Shown here: positions 1 through 7,913 of the stretch, one piece after another
Layout: each line of letters starts with the position of its first letter
How positions within the stretch are numbered: the stretch's first letter is position 1
Assembly: GCA_020634935.1 (NCBI GenBank)
Contig: JACKAT010000050.1
Coordinates: 1-43,079, forward strand
Reading direction: 5' to 3'
DNA: 43,079 nucleotides
Origin: Anaerolineales bacterium
GTDB taxonomy: Bacteria; Chloroflexota; Anaerolineae; 4572-78; J111
Program-made: the position numbers and the translations under genes
Notes under the pieces: generated by a model
What the model was told of the DNA's origin: nothing
Databases searched by the model: none
Seen by the model: the letters and a program-made list of their open reading frames with translations, nothing else

Positions 1-22
1 ATTACCCGACGAGGAGTCATAA
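1..22 (+). CDS. 3' end of an upstream gene, probably leuC (partial)
   Basis: One frame reads six codons ending in TAA at 20-22, giving a tail of LPDEES, and the next gene starts at the following base. Such tight spacing is typical of leuC-leuD, the two subunits of isopropylmalate isomerase. Only the tail is in the window, so the identity is inferred from position alone. Confidence 0.35.
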
Positions 23-529
23 ATGGAACAAGCAATTATTCGGGGTCGCATCTGGAAATACGGCGACGGCGTCAATACCGATGTGATTTTCCCCGGCAAA
101 TACACCTACACCATCTCTGATCCGGCCGAGATGGGCCAGCACGCCCTGGAAGATTTGGACCCGACCTTTGCCCCCAACGTACAGCCCGGCGATGTCGTGG
201 TGGCCGGCAAAAATTGGGGCAACGGCTCCAGCCGCGAGCAAGCGGCCATTTGCCTAAAACAAGTCGGTTTGGGGGCGGTGATCGGGGAGTCGTTTGGGCG
301 AATTTGGTATCGAAATGCCATCAACAACGGTTTGTTGGCTATCACCTGCCCCGCTGCGGTGGCTGCTCTTAAGCAGGGCGACCAGGTGGAGATCGACATG
401 CAGGCCGGCGTGATCCGATGCGAAGCGGGCGAGTTCCCCTTTCCCCCCTTTGCGCCATCGGTGCAGGCGATTATTGCCGATGGCGGGCTTATTCCCCATT
501 TGAAAAAGAAATTGGTCAGTAACGCTTAA
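23..529 (+). CDS. leuD: 3-isopropylmalate dehydratase small subunit (LeuD, short form)
   Basis: This is the small (swivel) subunit of isopropylmalate isomerase, which with LeuC converts 2-isopropylmalate to 3-isopropylmalate in leucine synthesis in the cytoplasm. The 168-residue length matches the short archaeal-type LeuD rather than the ~200-residue enterobacterial form. Visible signatures are NTDVIFPGKY near residues 19-28 and the family hallmark GKNWGNGSSREQA near residues 62-74, followed by a GxSFGRIWYRNAINNG segment. The ATG at 23 follows a GAGGAG purine run at 11-16 and directly abuts the preceding stop codon. The short form also occurs in homoaconitase-like enzymes, so the substrate could be a related 2-alkylmalate. 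The family call is firm and leucine synthesis is the default reading. Confidence 0.9.
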   Translation: MEQAIIRGRIWKYGDGVNTDVIFPGKYTYTISDPAEMGQHALEDLDPTFAPNVQPGDVVVAGKNWGNGSSREQAAICLKQVGLGAVIGESFGRIWYRNAINNGLLAITCPAAVAALKQGDQVEIDMQAGVIRCEAGEFPFPPFAPSVQAIIADGGLIPHLKKKLVSNA

Positions 530-563
530 ATAACTGGTCTGGCTGCGCTGTTCGATGGGTTTG

Positions 564-591
564 TTGTGCAAAAGTTCGATTGTGGTATAAT
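564..591 (+). promoter_or_regulatory. Probable sigma-70 type promoter for the mre block
   Basis: TATAAT at 586-591 is preceded by TGG, an extended -10. A weak TTGTGC at 564-569 lies 16 bp upstream. It sits between leuD and mreB and leaves a leader of about 65 nt before the GTG start at 663. The rest of the leuD-mreB gap (530-662) shows no gene. Confidence 0.55.
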
Positions 592-662
592 ACACGAATT
601 AGGCAGGCGCTGAACGTTGACAGCCTGCCTATTATTATGCTGGTTTAAGGAGAAATATTTAG

Positions 663-1733
663 GTGGCAGGCCCTTTAGATGCATTACTTGGCCTCTTTTC
701 GCTTGACGTTGGCATAGACCTTGGCACGGCCAACACATTGGTTTATGTGCGTGGTAAAGGCATTGTTATCAACGAGCCATCGGTGGTGGCCATCGATAAG
801 AGAACGAAAAAACCGCTGGCGATTGGCGTTGACGCCAAAGAGATGGTCGGTCGAACACCGGCGAACATTGTGGCGATTCGGCCGCTGCGCGATGGTGTGA
901 TTTCGGAGTTTGAAATCACCGAGGCGATGCTGCGGTATTTTATTAAGAAAGTCCACGAGCAAACCTTGATCCCCACGCCGTTTTACGCGCCACGGGTAGT
1001 GGTTGGGATTCCCAGCGGGGTGACTCAGGTGGAGAAACGGGCCGTGTACGACGCGGCCCGGAGCGCGCGAGCACGCGAGGCCCAAATCATCGATGAGCCG
1101 GTGGCCGCGGCCATTGGCGTTGGCTTGCCGATTACCGAGCCGCTGGGCAGTATGGTCATCGATATCGGCGGGGGAACAACCGAGGTGGCCGTCTTCTCGT
1201 TGGGGGGCATCGTCGTCAGCCGTTCGATCCGGGTGGCCGGCGACGAAATGGATGAAGCGATCATCAACTACGCCCGCCAGAAATACAATTTGCTCATCGG
1301 CCAGCGGATGGCCGAACGGGCTAAAATTACTATCGGCTCGGGCTACCCGCTGCCCGAAGAACAGACGATTGCCTTGCGCGGGCGTAACCTTATTACCGGC
1401 CTGCCCGACTCGGTTGAGGTGTCGAGCGTCGAAATTCGCGAAGCCTTGAGCGACGCGGTCTCGGTTATTGTCGACGCCGTGCGCGATACGCTCGACGAGA
1501 CGCCGCCGGAGTTGATCGCGGATTTGATGGAAAGCGGCATTGCCCTGGCCGGCGGAGGGGCGCTGCTGCAAGGTTTGTCTGAGCGGCTGTCGGAAGAGAC
1601 CAAGATGCGGGTCTATATTGCCGACGATCCCTTAACATGTGTGGCTCGCGGAGCCGGTAAAGTGCTGGAAAGTTACGATAAATATGCTAAGGTGCTCAAT
1701 ACCTTAGACCGAAGCAGCACTAACCACCGGTAG
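663..1733 (+). CDS. mreB: Rod-shape determining actin-like protein MreB
   Basis: MreB is a bacterial actin that polymerises under the membrane and directs lateral wall synthesis by the elongasome. The 356-residue protein starts at a GTG after an AAGGAG site at 647-652. Its N-terminus (MAGPLDALLGLFSLD) looks like a membrane-binding segment. The phosphate-1 loop GIDLGTANT is at residues 17-25, and a DIGGGTTEVAV phosphate-2 motif lies near residue 167. A GGGALL adenosine-binding motif is near the C-terminus. The length is normal for the family. It is the first gene of an mreB-mreC-mreD-mrdA run, which makes MreB more likely than the related Mbl. Confidence 0.96.
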   Translation: MAGPLDALLGLFSLDVGIDLGTANTLVYVRGKGIVINEPSVVAIDKRTKKPLAIGVDAKEMVGRTPANIVAIRPLRDGVISEFEITEAMLRYFIKKVHEQTLIPTPFYAPRVVVGIPSGVTQVEKRAVYDAARSARAREAQIIDEPVAAAIGVGLPITEPLGSMVIDIGGGTTEVAVFSLGGIVVSRSIRVAGDEMDEAIINYARQKYNLLIGQRMAERAKITIGSGYPLPEEQTIALRGRNLITGLPDSVEVSSVEIREALSDAVSVIVDAVRDTLDETPPELIADLMESGIALAGGGALLQGLSERLSEETKMRVYIADDPLTCVARGAGKVLESYDKYAKVLNTLDRSSTNHR

Positions 1734-1772
1734 ACCGGATTGATTGGTAGCAAGCAGTAAACCCCAATAATT

Positions 1773-2639
1773 ATGGCGATCATTAGAAACCGGCAGATTT
1801 ATATCGCGCTGATTATCGCTCTGGTGTTGCTGGGCTTTGGGCTGGAACAACTCGGATATTTATCGCCGCTGACGGACCTGGTTCAGACGTTTGTCGCCCC
1901 CATCCAGGCCCAGATGACCCGTACGGCTGATTTTGTCTCCGGCCAGGTTGAACAAACCACCGATATCCGAGAACTCCAAGAACGAAACGCCGAACTGGAG
2001 TCGCTGGCCAACAGTTTGATGGTGGAAAATGTTCGGCTCAAAGACCTCGAACGCGAAAACGAAATTTTGCGCCAACTGCTTAACTACACCCGTAATAACC
2101 CCCAATTTACTTACCAAACCACGACTATTCGCGGTCGCAGTATCGGCCGTGAGCCGACTAATCTCCTTTACTTTATCTTTTTGGATGTCGGTGCGCGCGA
2201 CGGCGTGGCCAAAGATATGCCGGTTATCACCGATCGCGGTTTAGTGGGCCGGGTGACCGCGGTTGGCCCTAACTCATCGCAGGTATTGATGCTGATTGAC
2301 CCTTCAAGTGCGGTCAATGCGCTCATTCAAAACAGCCGGGTCACCGGCCTGGTCAAGGGCAATATCGATGGGACGTTGACGATGGAGCGTATCCCTCCCG
2401 GTGAAGAAGTCAATCCCGGCGATATCGTGCTGACCTCCGGCTTGGGCGGCAACTTCCCCGATAAATTGGTCATCGGTCAGGTGACGGAAGTGACGCAGCG
2501 TGATCAGGATATGTTTCAAATAGCCCGCATCCGGCCCACGGTCGATTTTGGTAAATTGGAAACAATGCTGGTCATCACCTCGTTTGAGCCGGTCGATTTC
2601 GAGGCGGAGATCATCGAAGCGCAGGAGTCAGAGAATTAG
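1773..2639 (+). CDS. mreC: Rod-shape determining protein MreC
   Basis: MreC is a bitopic periplasm-facing scaffold that links MreB to MreD and PBP2 during side-wall growth. The 288-residue sequence has one N-terminal membrane helix at about residues 9-27. A heptad-rich coiled coil follows at about 60-100, then a beta-rich C-terminal domain with GRVTAVGPNSSQVLMLIDPSSAV and TSGLGGNFPDKLVIGQV, both typical of MreC. The start is an ATG 39 bp after the mreB stop with no strong Shine-Dalgarno, which suggests translation linked to mreB. The stop codon overlaps the probable start of mreD. Confidence 0.93.
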   Translation: MAIIRNRQIYIALIIALVLLGFGLEQLGYLSPLTDLVQTFVAPIQAQMTRTADFVSGQVEQTTDIRELQERNAELESLANSLMVENVRLKDLERENEILRQLLNYTRNNPQFTYQTTTIRGRSIGREPTNLLYFIFLDVGARDGVAKDMPVITDRGLVGRVTAVGPNSSQVLMLIDPSSAVNALIQNSRVTGLVKGNIDGTLTMERIPPGEEVNPGDIVLTSGLGGNFPDKLVIGQVTEVTQRDQDMFQIARIRPTVDFGKLETMLVITSFEPVDFEAEIIEAQESEN

Positions 2640-3135
2640 CAGCCTTATTGCCTTCATCGTTTTAATTAGTGCCGCGCTGATTCAAACCACCCTTTCGCCT
2701 TACATAAAGATCAACGGTATCCACCCTGATTTGGTCATGGTGCTGGTTATCGCCTGGACCATTCTGAGCGATCTGGAAGACGGTCTAACTTGGGCGCTAG
2801 TCGGCGGCTTGAGCCTGGATTTTTTGTCGGCAGCGCCGTTTGGCATTTTTACGCTGGCTTTAATTTTAGTGGCCATTGTAGCCAATATTTCCCACGGCCG
2901 GATTTTTGGCAGTAGTATCGTTCTTCCGCTGGGCTTCACCTTTCCGCTCAGTATTCTGTTTAACGGTAGCGCGCTGCTGATTCTCAATGTATTGGGCCGG
3001 CCGGTGGTTTGGCTCGATGCGTTTAATGACATTTTTTTGCCCGTAGCTATCTTCAATACCGGCGTCATGGTGTTGGTTTTTCCCCCTTTGTATTATCTCT
3101 ATCGCCGATTACATCCCCAACCACTCTCTTTTTAG
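2635..3135 (+). CDS. mreD: Rod-shape determining membrane protein MreD
   Basis: MreD is the polytopic membrane partner of MreC and PBP2. The frame has about five hydrophobic helices and the usual MreD opening, in which the first helix carries an IQTTLSP segment and is followed by HPDLVMVLVIAW. Start choice is unusual. The nearest in-frame ATG is at 2548, deep inside mreC, and would add 29 arginine/serine-rich residues foreign to the family. An ATT at 2635 overlaps the mreC stop, sits 7 nt after AGGAG (2623-2627), and gives a normal MreD N-terminus of about 166 residues. I therefore place the start at ATT. No ATG, GTG or TTG occurs in frame between 2551 and the first helix. Confidence 0.82.
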   Translation: MSSLIAFIVLISAALIQTTLSPYIKINGIHPDLVMVLVIAWTILSDLEDGLTWALVGGLSLDFLSAAPFGIFTLALILVAIVANISHGRIFGSSIVLPLGFTFPLSILFNGSALLILNVLGRPVVWLDAFNDIFLPVAIFNTGVMVLVFPPLYYLYRRLHPQPLSF

Positions 3136-3228
3136 ATTATTCTGGCAGCGATGAGAGGCTTATCGATCTCCCCAGATCGATGTAAGGCGCTATGGGCTTA
3201 TTTAAATTAATTTCGATTTTATTGTTTC

Positions 3229-3247
3229 TTGGGTATAATCCCCATTT
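3229..3247 (+). promoter_or_regulatory. -10 box directly before mrdA, leaderless start likely
   Basis: TATAAT at 3234-3239 lies 8 bp before the ATG at 3248. Transcription would begin about where translation begins, and no Shine-Dalgarno sequence is present. The -35 region is weak. An internal promoter giving a leaderless mrdA message is the simplest reading. Confidence 0.5.
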
Positions 3248-5680
3248 ATGACTGACGCTCAAATCCAAATTCGCAGTTTCATATTTAAAACATTGGTATT
3301 GTTCGCCTTTATCGTGTTGTTTTTGCAGCTTTGGAATTTGCAGATTGTTAATGGCGAAAGCTACCGGGAACAAGCCGACGCCAACCGCTTTCGCCTGGCG
3401 CAGGTGGCGGCCTCACGCGGCGTTATTTACGATCGCAACGGTAAGCTGTTAGTTCGCAACCGACCTGTCTATAACGTCGTGGTTATTCCTGCCTATTTGC
3501 CGGAAGACTCAACTGCCGAAGCCCGCGTTTTCTCTCGACTATCCGAGTTGTTGAATTTGCCAATTACCACTCAATTGGAGCCGGTGACCGGGCTGAATAC
3601 GGGGTATTTTCATGCCATCAACCATCACCAATACAGCCGGCTGCCGCAGCGGCAGATTATCAATCCTCGCAGCCGACGGTATATCAACCGGCCGGAAGGA
3701 ATCCGCGATGCGGTCAATGCCAACCGCGTTTTTGCCCCATTTTTAGCAGTGACGATTGCGGAAGATGTTGATCCCATTATTGTCTCGAAAATAGAAGAAG
3801 AACGGCTAGATCTCCCCGGTGTGCAAATCGATATTTCGCCCAGCCGTGATTACATCTATAAAGATTTATTTAGCCATATGTTAGGTTACATCGGCCCCAT
3901 TCCTGCCGAGCAGTTTGAGAACTATGAAGGGCTCAATTATGATTTGACCGATATTGTCGGCCTGGCCGGTTTGGAGTATCAATATGAACAGTGGCTGCGC
4001 GGGATCAAAGGTCTGGAAAATATTGAGGTCGATGTAACCGGCCAAAAAATCCGGACTGTCAGCCAAGAGGTAGAGGTTAGACCAGGCCATAATTTGCGGT
4101 TGTCGATTGACCTGGGGCTACAACAGGCCACCGCCGAAGCTCTACAAGAGGCGATGGATGAGGTCAACTCCAAGCAAGGCGTCTCGATCTCGATGAATCC
4201 CCAAACCGGGGAGATTCTGGCTATGGTCTCACTACCCAGTTTTGACAACAATCTTTTCTCGCGAGGCATCACTGCCCGCGAATTGTCACTGTTGAGCGAA
4301 GACCCCCAAGCCCCCCTGGTCGATCATACCATCGCCGGTCTCTATCCGCCCGGCTCGATCTTTAAGATTATCCCGGCTTCCGGCGGTTTGCAGGAAGGCA
4401 CAATTACCGAACAGACCACCTTTGTCGATGAAGGTGTACTATATTTGCCTAACCTGTTCCAACCCGACAATCGTGATCTGGCTCAGCCCTTCTATTGCTG
4501 GCTTAGAGGGGGGCATGGGCCGGTCAATGTCGTTTCGGCGTTGGCCTGGTCTTGCAACGTCTTTTTCTACCAAGTTGGCGGTGGTTACAGCCCGGCCGAA
4601 TATGAGGGCCTGGGCTTGACGAAACTGGGAAAATATGCCCAGATGTATGGTCTGGGTCAGGCAACCGGGATCGACTTGCCGGGCGAGTCGGAGGGCTTGG
4701 TGCCAACTGAACGCTGGAAACGGCTCAACTACGCCGAAACCTGGCTTACCGGTGATACCTATAATATGTCAATTGGGCAGGGCTTTGTGCTGGTTACGCC
4801 GCTGCAAATGTTGAACGCTTACGCCTCGATCGCCAACGGCGGAACGCGGTACCGGCCCCATCTGGTTAAGGAAATTCTCGATGCCGACGGTAATCTTGTC
4901 CAACAAATTGAGCCGGAGGTGATTGGCCGGCTTGATGTTGATCCGCAGTACATCCAGTTGGTCCGGCAGGGTCTGTGGGGCGCCATTAACTGGGAAAATG
5001 GTACCGCGGCTAAATTTTTTGATGTCCCCGGTATCGATGCGTCTGGGAAAACCGGCACCGCCGAATTCTGCGACAACTACCCCGCCTGCCTCGATCGCGA
5101 TGGTCGGGTGAAAACCAGCCACGCCTGGTTTGTAACCTACGCTCCCACCAATAACCCCGAAATTGTCACGATTGTGTTTGTTTATGGGGGTAAGCAAGGT
5201 GCCGGGGTGGCTGTTCAGGGGTCTGAGGTAGCGGTGCCGGTTGCTAGCAAAATTCTGCGCTACTATTTTAACATTCCTGATGAGGAGGAAGAGGGGGATG
5301 GACAGGCCACTGACGAAACGGTAACCGAGTTCGACTTAGGCACCAAGTTCAAGGCCCGCCTACTGGGCACTGATAGTTGGAGTCGAAACGAGGCGAATAT
5401 GTCGGGCTTTGTCCTTAACGCCGCTGGGCAGGGAGTCAGCGACATTCCGGTTGAAGTGTTGATCAATGGCGAGGTAGTAGCTCAACTGATTTCCGGTGAA
5501 ACCGGGCAGTTTGACTACAGCCGGCCTGATTTGGTCAATGATGAAACTTGGCAGGTACGGTTAGCCGATTTTCCCGATGCTCCCTCGTTGATGTTCGATG
5601 CGGTGGAAGGCGTGCGGTATTTGGTTGAATTTGAAGCGCAGCCCCCTCAAGAGACTGCTGCGGCAGTTGGAACAAATTAA
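3248..5680 (+). CDS. mrdA: Penicillin-binding protein 2, elongasome transpeptidase, with C-terminal extension
   Basis: This class B PBP crosslinks peptidoglycan on the outer face of the membrane during elongation, together with RodA. The 810-residue protein has one N-terminal membrane helix at about residues 13-31. A dimerisation domain follows, then a transpeptidase domain with the catalytic SIFK at 370-373, the SCN (SxN) at 435-437 and KTG at 601-603. After the transpeptidase domain ends near residue 675 there is an acidic linker and about 100 extra residues. That extension reads MSGFVLNAAGQGVSDIPVEVLING and then a predicted beta sandwich resembling carboxypeptidase-regulatory (transthyretin-like) folds. 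PBP2 proteins usually stop near 600-680 residues, so the tail is notable. It follows mreD by 112 bp. Confidence 0.93.
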   Translation: MTDAQIQIRSFIFKTLVLFAFIVLFLQLWNLQIVNGESYREQADANRFRLAQVAASRGVIYDRNGKLLVRNRPVYNVVVIPAYLPEDSTAEARVFSRLSELLNLPITTQLEPVTGLNTGYFHAINHHQYSRLPQRQIINPRSRRYINRPEGIRDAVNANRVFAPFLAVTIAEDVDPIIVSKIEEERLDLPGVQIDISPSRDYIYKDLFSHMLGYIGPIPAEQFENYEGLNYDLTDIVGLAGLEYQYEQWLRGIKGLENIEVDVTGQKIRTVSQEVEVRPGHNLRLSIDLGLQQATAEALQEAMDEVNSKQGVSISMNPQTGEILAMVSLPSFDNNLFSRGITARELSLLSEDPQAPLVDHTIAGLYPPGSIFKIIPASGGLQEGTITEQTTFVDEGVLYLPNLFQPDNRDLAQPFYCWLRGGHGPVNVVSALAWSCNVFFYQVGGGYSPAEYEGLGLTKLGKYAQMYGLGQATGIDLPGESEGLVPTERWKRLNYAETWLTGDTYNMSIGQGFVLVTPLQMLNAYASIANGGTRYRPHLVKEILDADGNLVQQIEPEVIGRLDVDPQYIQLVRQGLWGAINWENGTAAKFFDVPGIDASGKTGTAEFCDNYPACLDRDGRVKTSHAWFVTYAPTNNPEIVTIVFVYGGKQGAGVAVQGSEVAVPVASKILRYYFNIPDEEEEGDGQATDETVTEFDLGTKFKARLLGTDSWSRNEANMSGFVLNAAGQGVSDIPVEVLINGEVVAQLISGETGQFDYSRPDLVNDETWQVRLADFPDAPSLMFDAVEGVRYLVEFEAQPPQETAAAVGTN

Positions 5681-5841
5681 TAGAGTTTTTAGGGTTCATA
5701 GAGTTTGGGGCGAATTTTGCTCAAGCATAAGCCCTAGTTGGGATGAATAATTCATTAAACTTCCTAAAATCTATCAACTCTGTAGACTCAAATAATTGGG
5801 GCAATTAAAGGCAAAATTTTAAGCTTCAATACTACATATTG

Positions 5842-5850
5842 TGGTATAAT
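5842..5850 (+). promoter_or_regulatory. Extended -10 promoter element for the min block
   Basis: TGGTATAAT at 5842-5850, identical to the element before mreB, lies about 40 bp upstream of minC. It is in an AT-rich 210-bp gap after mrdA that shows no gene. A clear -35 is not visible. Confidence 0.5.
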
Positions 5851-5890
5851 AGATTTTATAGTACAATATATAGGGTAAGTTGTTTCGAAG

Positions 5891-6559
5891 ATGACGGATC
5901 GGATTGCAATTAAAGGGACCAGTAACGGGTTGATCATCACAATGGGGTCCGGCGACTGGCAGGGGCTGGTTGAGGAACTGGGGATACAGCTTGGGTCTAA
6001 AGCCTCCTTTTTTAAGGGCGGTCGTGTGGCGCTGCGGGTGGGAGCGCGGCAGTTGACCCCGGCCCAGTTAGCCGCTGTTGGGGAAACTTTAAATAGTCAT
6101 AATGTCTCTCTATGGGCCGTTGAAAGTGAAGATGCCAGCACGCGCCAGGCTGCGGCTCTGTTGAGTTTAGAAACCGATATCGGGCCGGCTAAATCCCACA
6201 TTACCCCGCCCCGAGTGGCCCGGTCGAACGCCGACTCAATCGTCACCCGCCGGACTTTGCGTTCAGGGCAGATATTTCGACATTCGGGTCATGTCGTCAT
6301 CATTGGCGACGTTAATCCGGGGGCTGAGATTCAAGCCGGGGGCGATGTGATTGTCTGGGGCAAGCTGCGGGGCAGCGTTCACGCCGGCGTTAAAACCGGC
6401 TCGGAGGCTATCGTCTGTGCCTTACATCTGTCACCGATGCAACTGCGAATTGGCGACGTCATTACATTGCCGCCGCCTGATGATGCCCAGCGAGACGTTA
6501 TTCCGGAGATCGCCTCCGTTCAAAATGGTCAAATTGTGGCCGAACCGTGGCGTGGGTAG
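5891..6559 (+). CDS. minC: Septum site-determining protein MinC
   Basis: MinC inhibits FtsZ assembly away from midcell and is positioned by MinD. The 222-residue protein has an N-terminal FtsZ-interaction domain (about 1-100), an arginine-rich linker, and a C-terminal beta-helix domain (about 118-215). The second domain shows the typical LRSGQ, HVVIIGDVNPGAEI, GGDVIVWGKLRGSVHAG and AIVCALHLSPMQLRI segments used for dimerisation and MinD binding. It is the first gene of minC-minD-minE. The order and the downstream partners confirm the call. The ATG follows a poor ribosome site, so the start could be a few codons off. Confidence 0.94.
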   Translation: MTDRIAIKGTSNGLIITMGSGDWQGLVEELGIQLGSKASFFKGGRVALRVGARQLTPAQLAAVGETLNSHNVSLWAVESEDASTRQAAALLSLETDIGPAKSHITPPRVARSNADSIVTRRTLRSGQIFRHSGHVVIIGDVNPGAEIQAGGDVIVWGKLRGSVHAGVKTGSEAIVCALHLSPMQLRIGDVITLPPPDDAQRDVIPEIASVQNGQIVAEPWRG

Positions 6560-6723
6560 CACAACATTAAACCGTGGAGACGTGAGAACGACGGAAGATC
6601 GACCCCATAATCGACAGAATTGACGTGATTATCACGATTTTATCGATCATAATTCGGTAAATCGTATTAATCCTGTCTAACTTTTTCTTCACCACGGTTT
6701 AGTACAGAGCTACCGTGGCGTGG
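6544..6723. repeat. minC-minD spacer with matching direct and inverted repeats
   Basis: The 12-mer ACCGTGGCGTGG occurs at 6544-6555 (end of minC) and again at 6712-6723. Between them, TAAACCGTGG at 6568-6577 pairs with CCACGGTTTA at 6692-6701, a perfect 10-bp inverted repeat 114 bp apart. The layout resembles a small insertion flanked by a duplicated target, or a regulatory structure. No gene is seen in the 218-bp spacer. Confidence 0.4.
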
Positions 6724-6777
6724 CTGATCAGTTAGTATCGTACTATAAAAACTTAGCAAATGGTCGGGAAATGAGAT

Positions 6778-7572
6778 ATGAGCGCAACTGTCATTACAAT
6801 AACCTCCGGTAAAGGGGGAGTAGGTAAAACAACCACTACCGCGAATTTGAGTGCAGCGCTAGCCGCCTGTGGCAAAAAAGTGGTGGCTATCGATGCTGAT
6901 ATTGGCTTGCGTAATTTGGATGTGGTCATGGGGCTGGAAAACCGTATTGTTTATGATCTGGTCAACGTGGTGGAGGGTACATGCCGGCTGCGCCAGGCTA
7001 TGATCAAAGATAAACGGGTTGATGAACTGTACCTCATTCCGGCAGCCCAATCTCGCGATAAATCGGCCGTAAAACCCGAGGATATGATCGCGGTCGTCGA
7101 TCAGTTGCGCGACGAATTCGATTTTGTCATTATCGATTCCCCGGCCGGAATTGAACAAGGCTTTAAAAATGCGGTGGCTCCGGCTGACCGGGTTTTAATT
7201 GTCACCACGCCGGAAGTCTCGGCGGTACGTGATGCCGACCGCATTATCGGCTTGATCGAGGCCGAAGAGAAAGGTCCTGCCGATTTAATTGTCAATCGGC
7301 TCCGTTTGGATATGGTCAAACGGGGCGATATGCTGACCACCGACGATGTCATCGATATTTTGGCGATCAACCTCATCGGCATTGTGCCGGATGACGAAAA
7401 AATCATTGTCTCCACTAACCAAGGACGACCGCTGGTGATGGAGAATGGCTCGATGGCCGGCCAAGCTTTTAGAAATATTGGGCTGCGCCTGATGGGGCAA
7501 AATGTACCTTTCATGAGTTTTGAACAGCCTGATTCGTTTATGAAGCGTCTTTCAAAATTCTTGATGGGATAA
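6778..7572 (+). CDS. minD: Septum site-determining ATPase MinD
   Basis: MinD is a ParA-type ATPase that binds the membrane with ATP, recruits MinC and is released by MinE. The 264-residue sequence has a deviant Walker A (SGKGGVGKTT, residues 10-19), the switch DADIGLRNLD from about residue 39, and the Walker B segment DFVIIDSPAG near residue 115. It ends in an amphipathic helix, SFMKRLSKFLMG, which is the expected membrane-targeting sequence. The length is normal. It lies between minC and minE with a longer spacer before it than after it, so a separate promoter is possible. Confidence 0.97.
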   Translation: MSATVITITSGKGGVGKTTTTANLSAALAACGKKVVAIDADIGLRNLDVVMGLENRIVYDLVNVVEGTCRLRQAMIKDKRVDELYLIPAAQSRDKSAVKPEDMIAVVDQLRDEFDFVIIDSPAGIEQGFKNAVAPADRVLIVTTPEVSAVRDADRIIGLIEAEEKGPADLIVNRLRLDMVKRGDMLTTDDVIDILAINLIGIVPDDEKIIVSTNQGRPLVMENGSMAGQAFRNIGLRLMGQNVPFMSFEQPDSFMKRLSKFLMG

Positions 7573-7609
7573 ATTTAGCTTGTCTCAATTTTGATCTTGA
7601 GGGAAAATT

Positions 7610-7867
7610 ATGAATTTCTTCGATCGATTGCTGGGCCGCACAGAGTCAAATAGTAGCCATGTTGCCAAAAATCGTCTACAATTAGTATTGGTTCATGATC
7701 GGGTGGATCTGTCGCCCGGTAAAATGGACCAGCTAAAGGATGATTTAATTGAGGTTATTTCAAAATATGTTGAAATCGATCAACATGGCATCGACATCGC
7801 CCTCACGAATAGCAACCGGCAAAGTCGCCTTACCGCCCAAATTCCTGTGGTTAACGTTCGCAAGTAA
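7610..7867 (+). CDS. minE: Cell division topological specificity factor MinE
   Basis: MinE stimulates MinD ATP hydrolysis and drives pole-to-pole oscillation. The 85-residue protein has a short amphipathic N-terminus (MNFFDRLLGR) that binds membrane. A MinD-contact segment containing RLQLVLVHDRVDLSPGKMDQLKDDL follows, and the C-terminal half is the dimerising topological domain ending in IPVVNVRK. Size and order match known MinE. It starts 37 bp after minD behind a GAGGG site. Confidence 0.95.
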   Translation: MNFFDRLLGRTESNSSHVAKNRLQLVLVHDRVDLSPGKMDQLKDDLIEVISKYVEIDQHGIDIALTNSNRQSRLTAQIPVVNVRK

Positions 7868-7913
7868 GGCGCTCTGCGGTCTTGGTTTCCCAACTGCAAT
7901 AAGGATAAATTAA

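Noticed and set aside
684..1571. A 295-codon minus-strand frame opposite mreB
   Set aside because: It mirrors a strongly conserved MreB sequence, and its product has no recognisable domain.
2548..2634. ATG at 2548 as the mreD start
   Set aside because: It would overlap mreC by about 90 bp and add an Arg/Ser-rich stretch not found in MreD. The ATT at 2635 has the better ribosome site.
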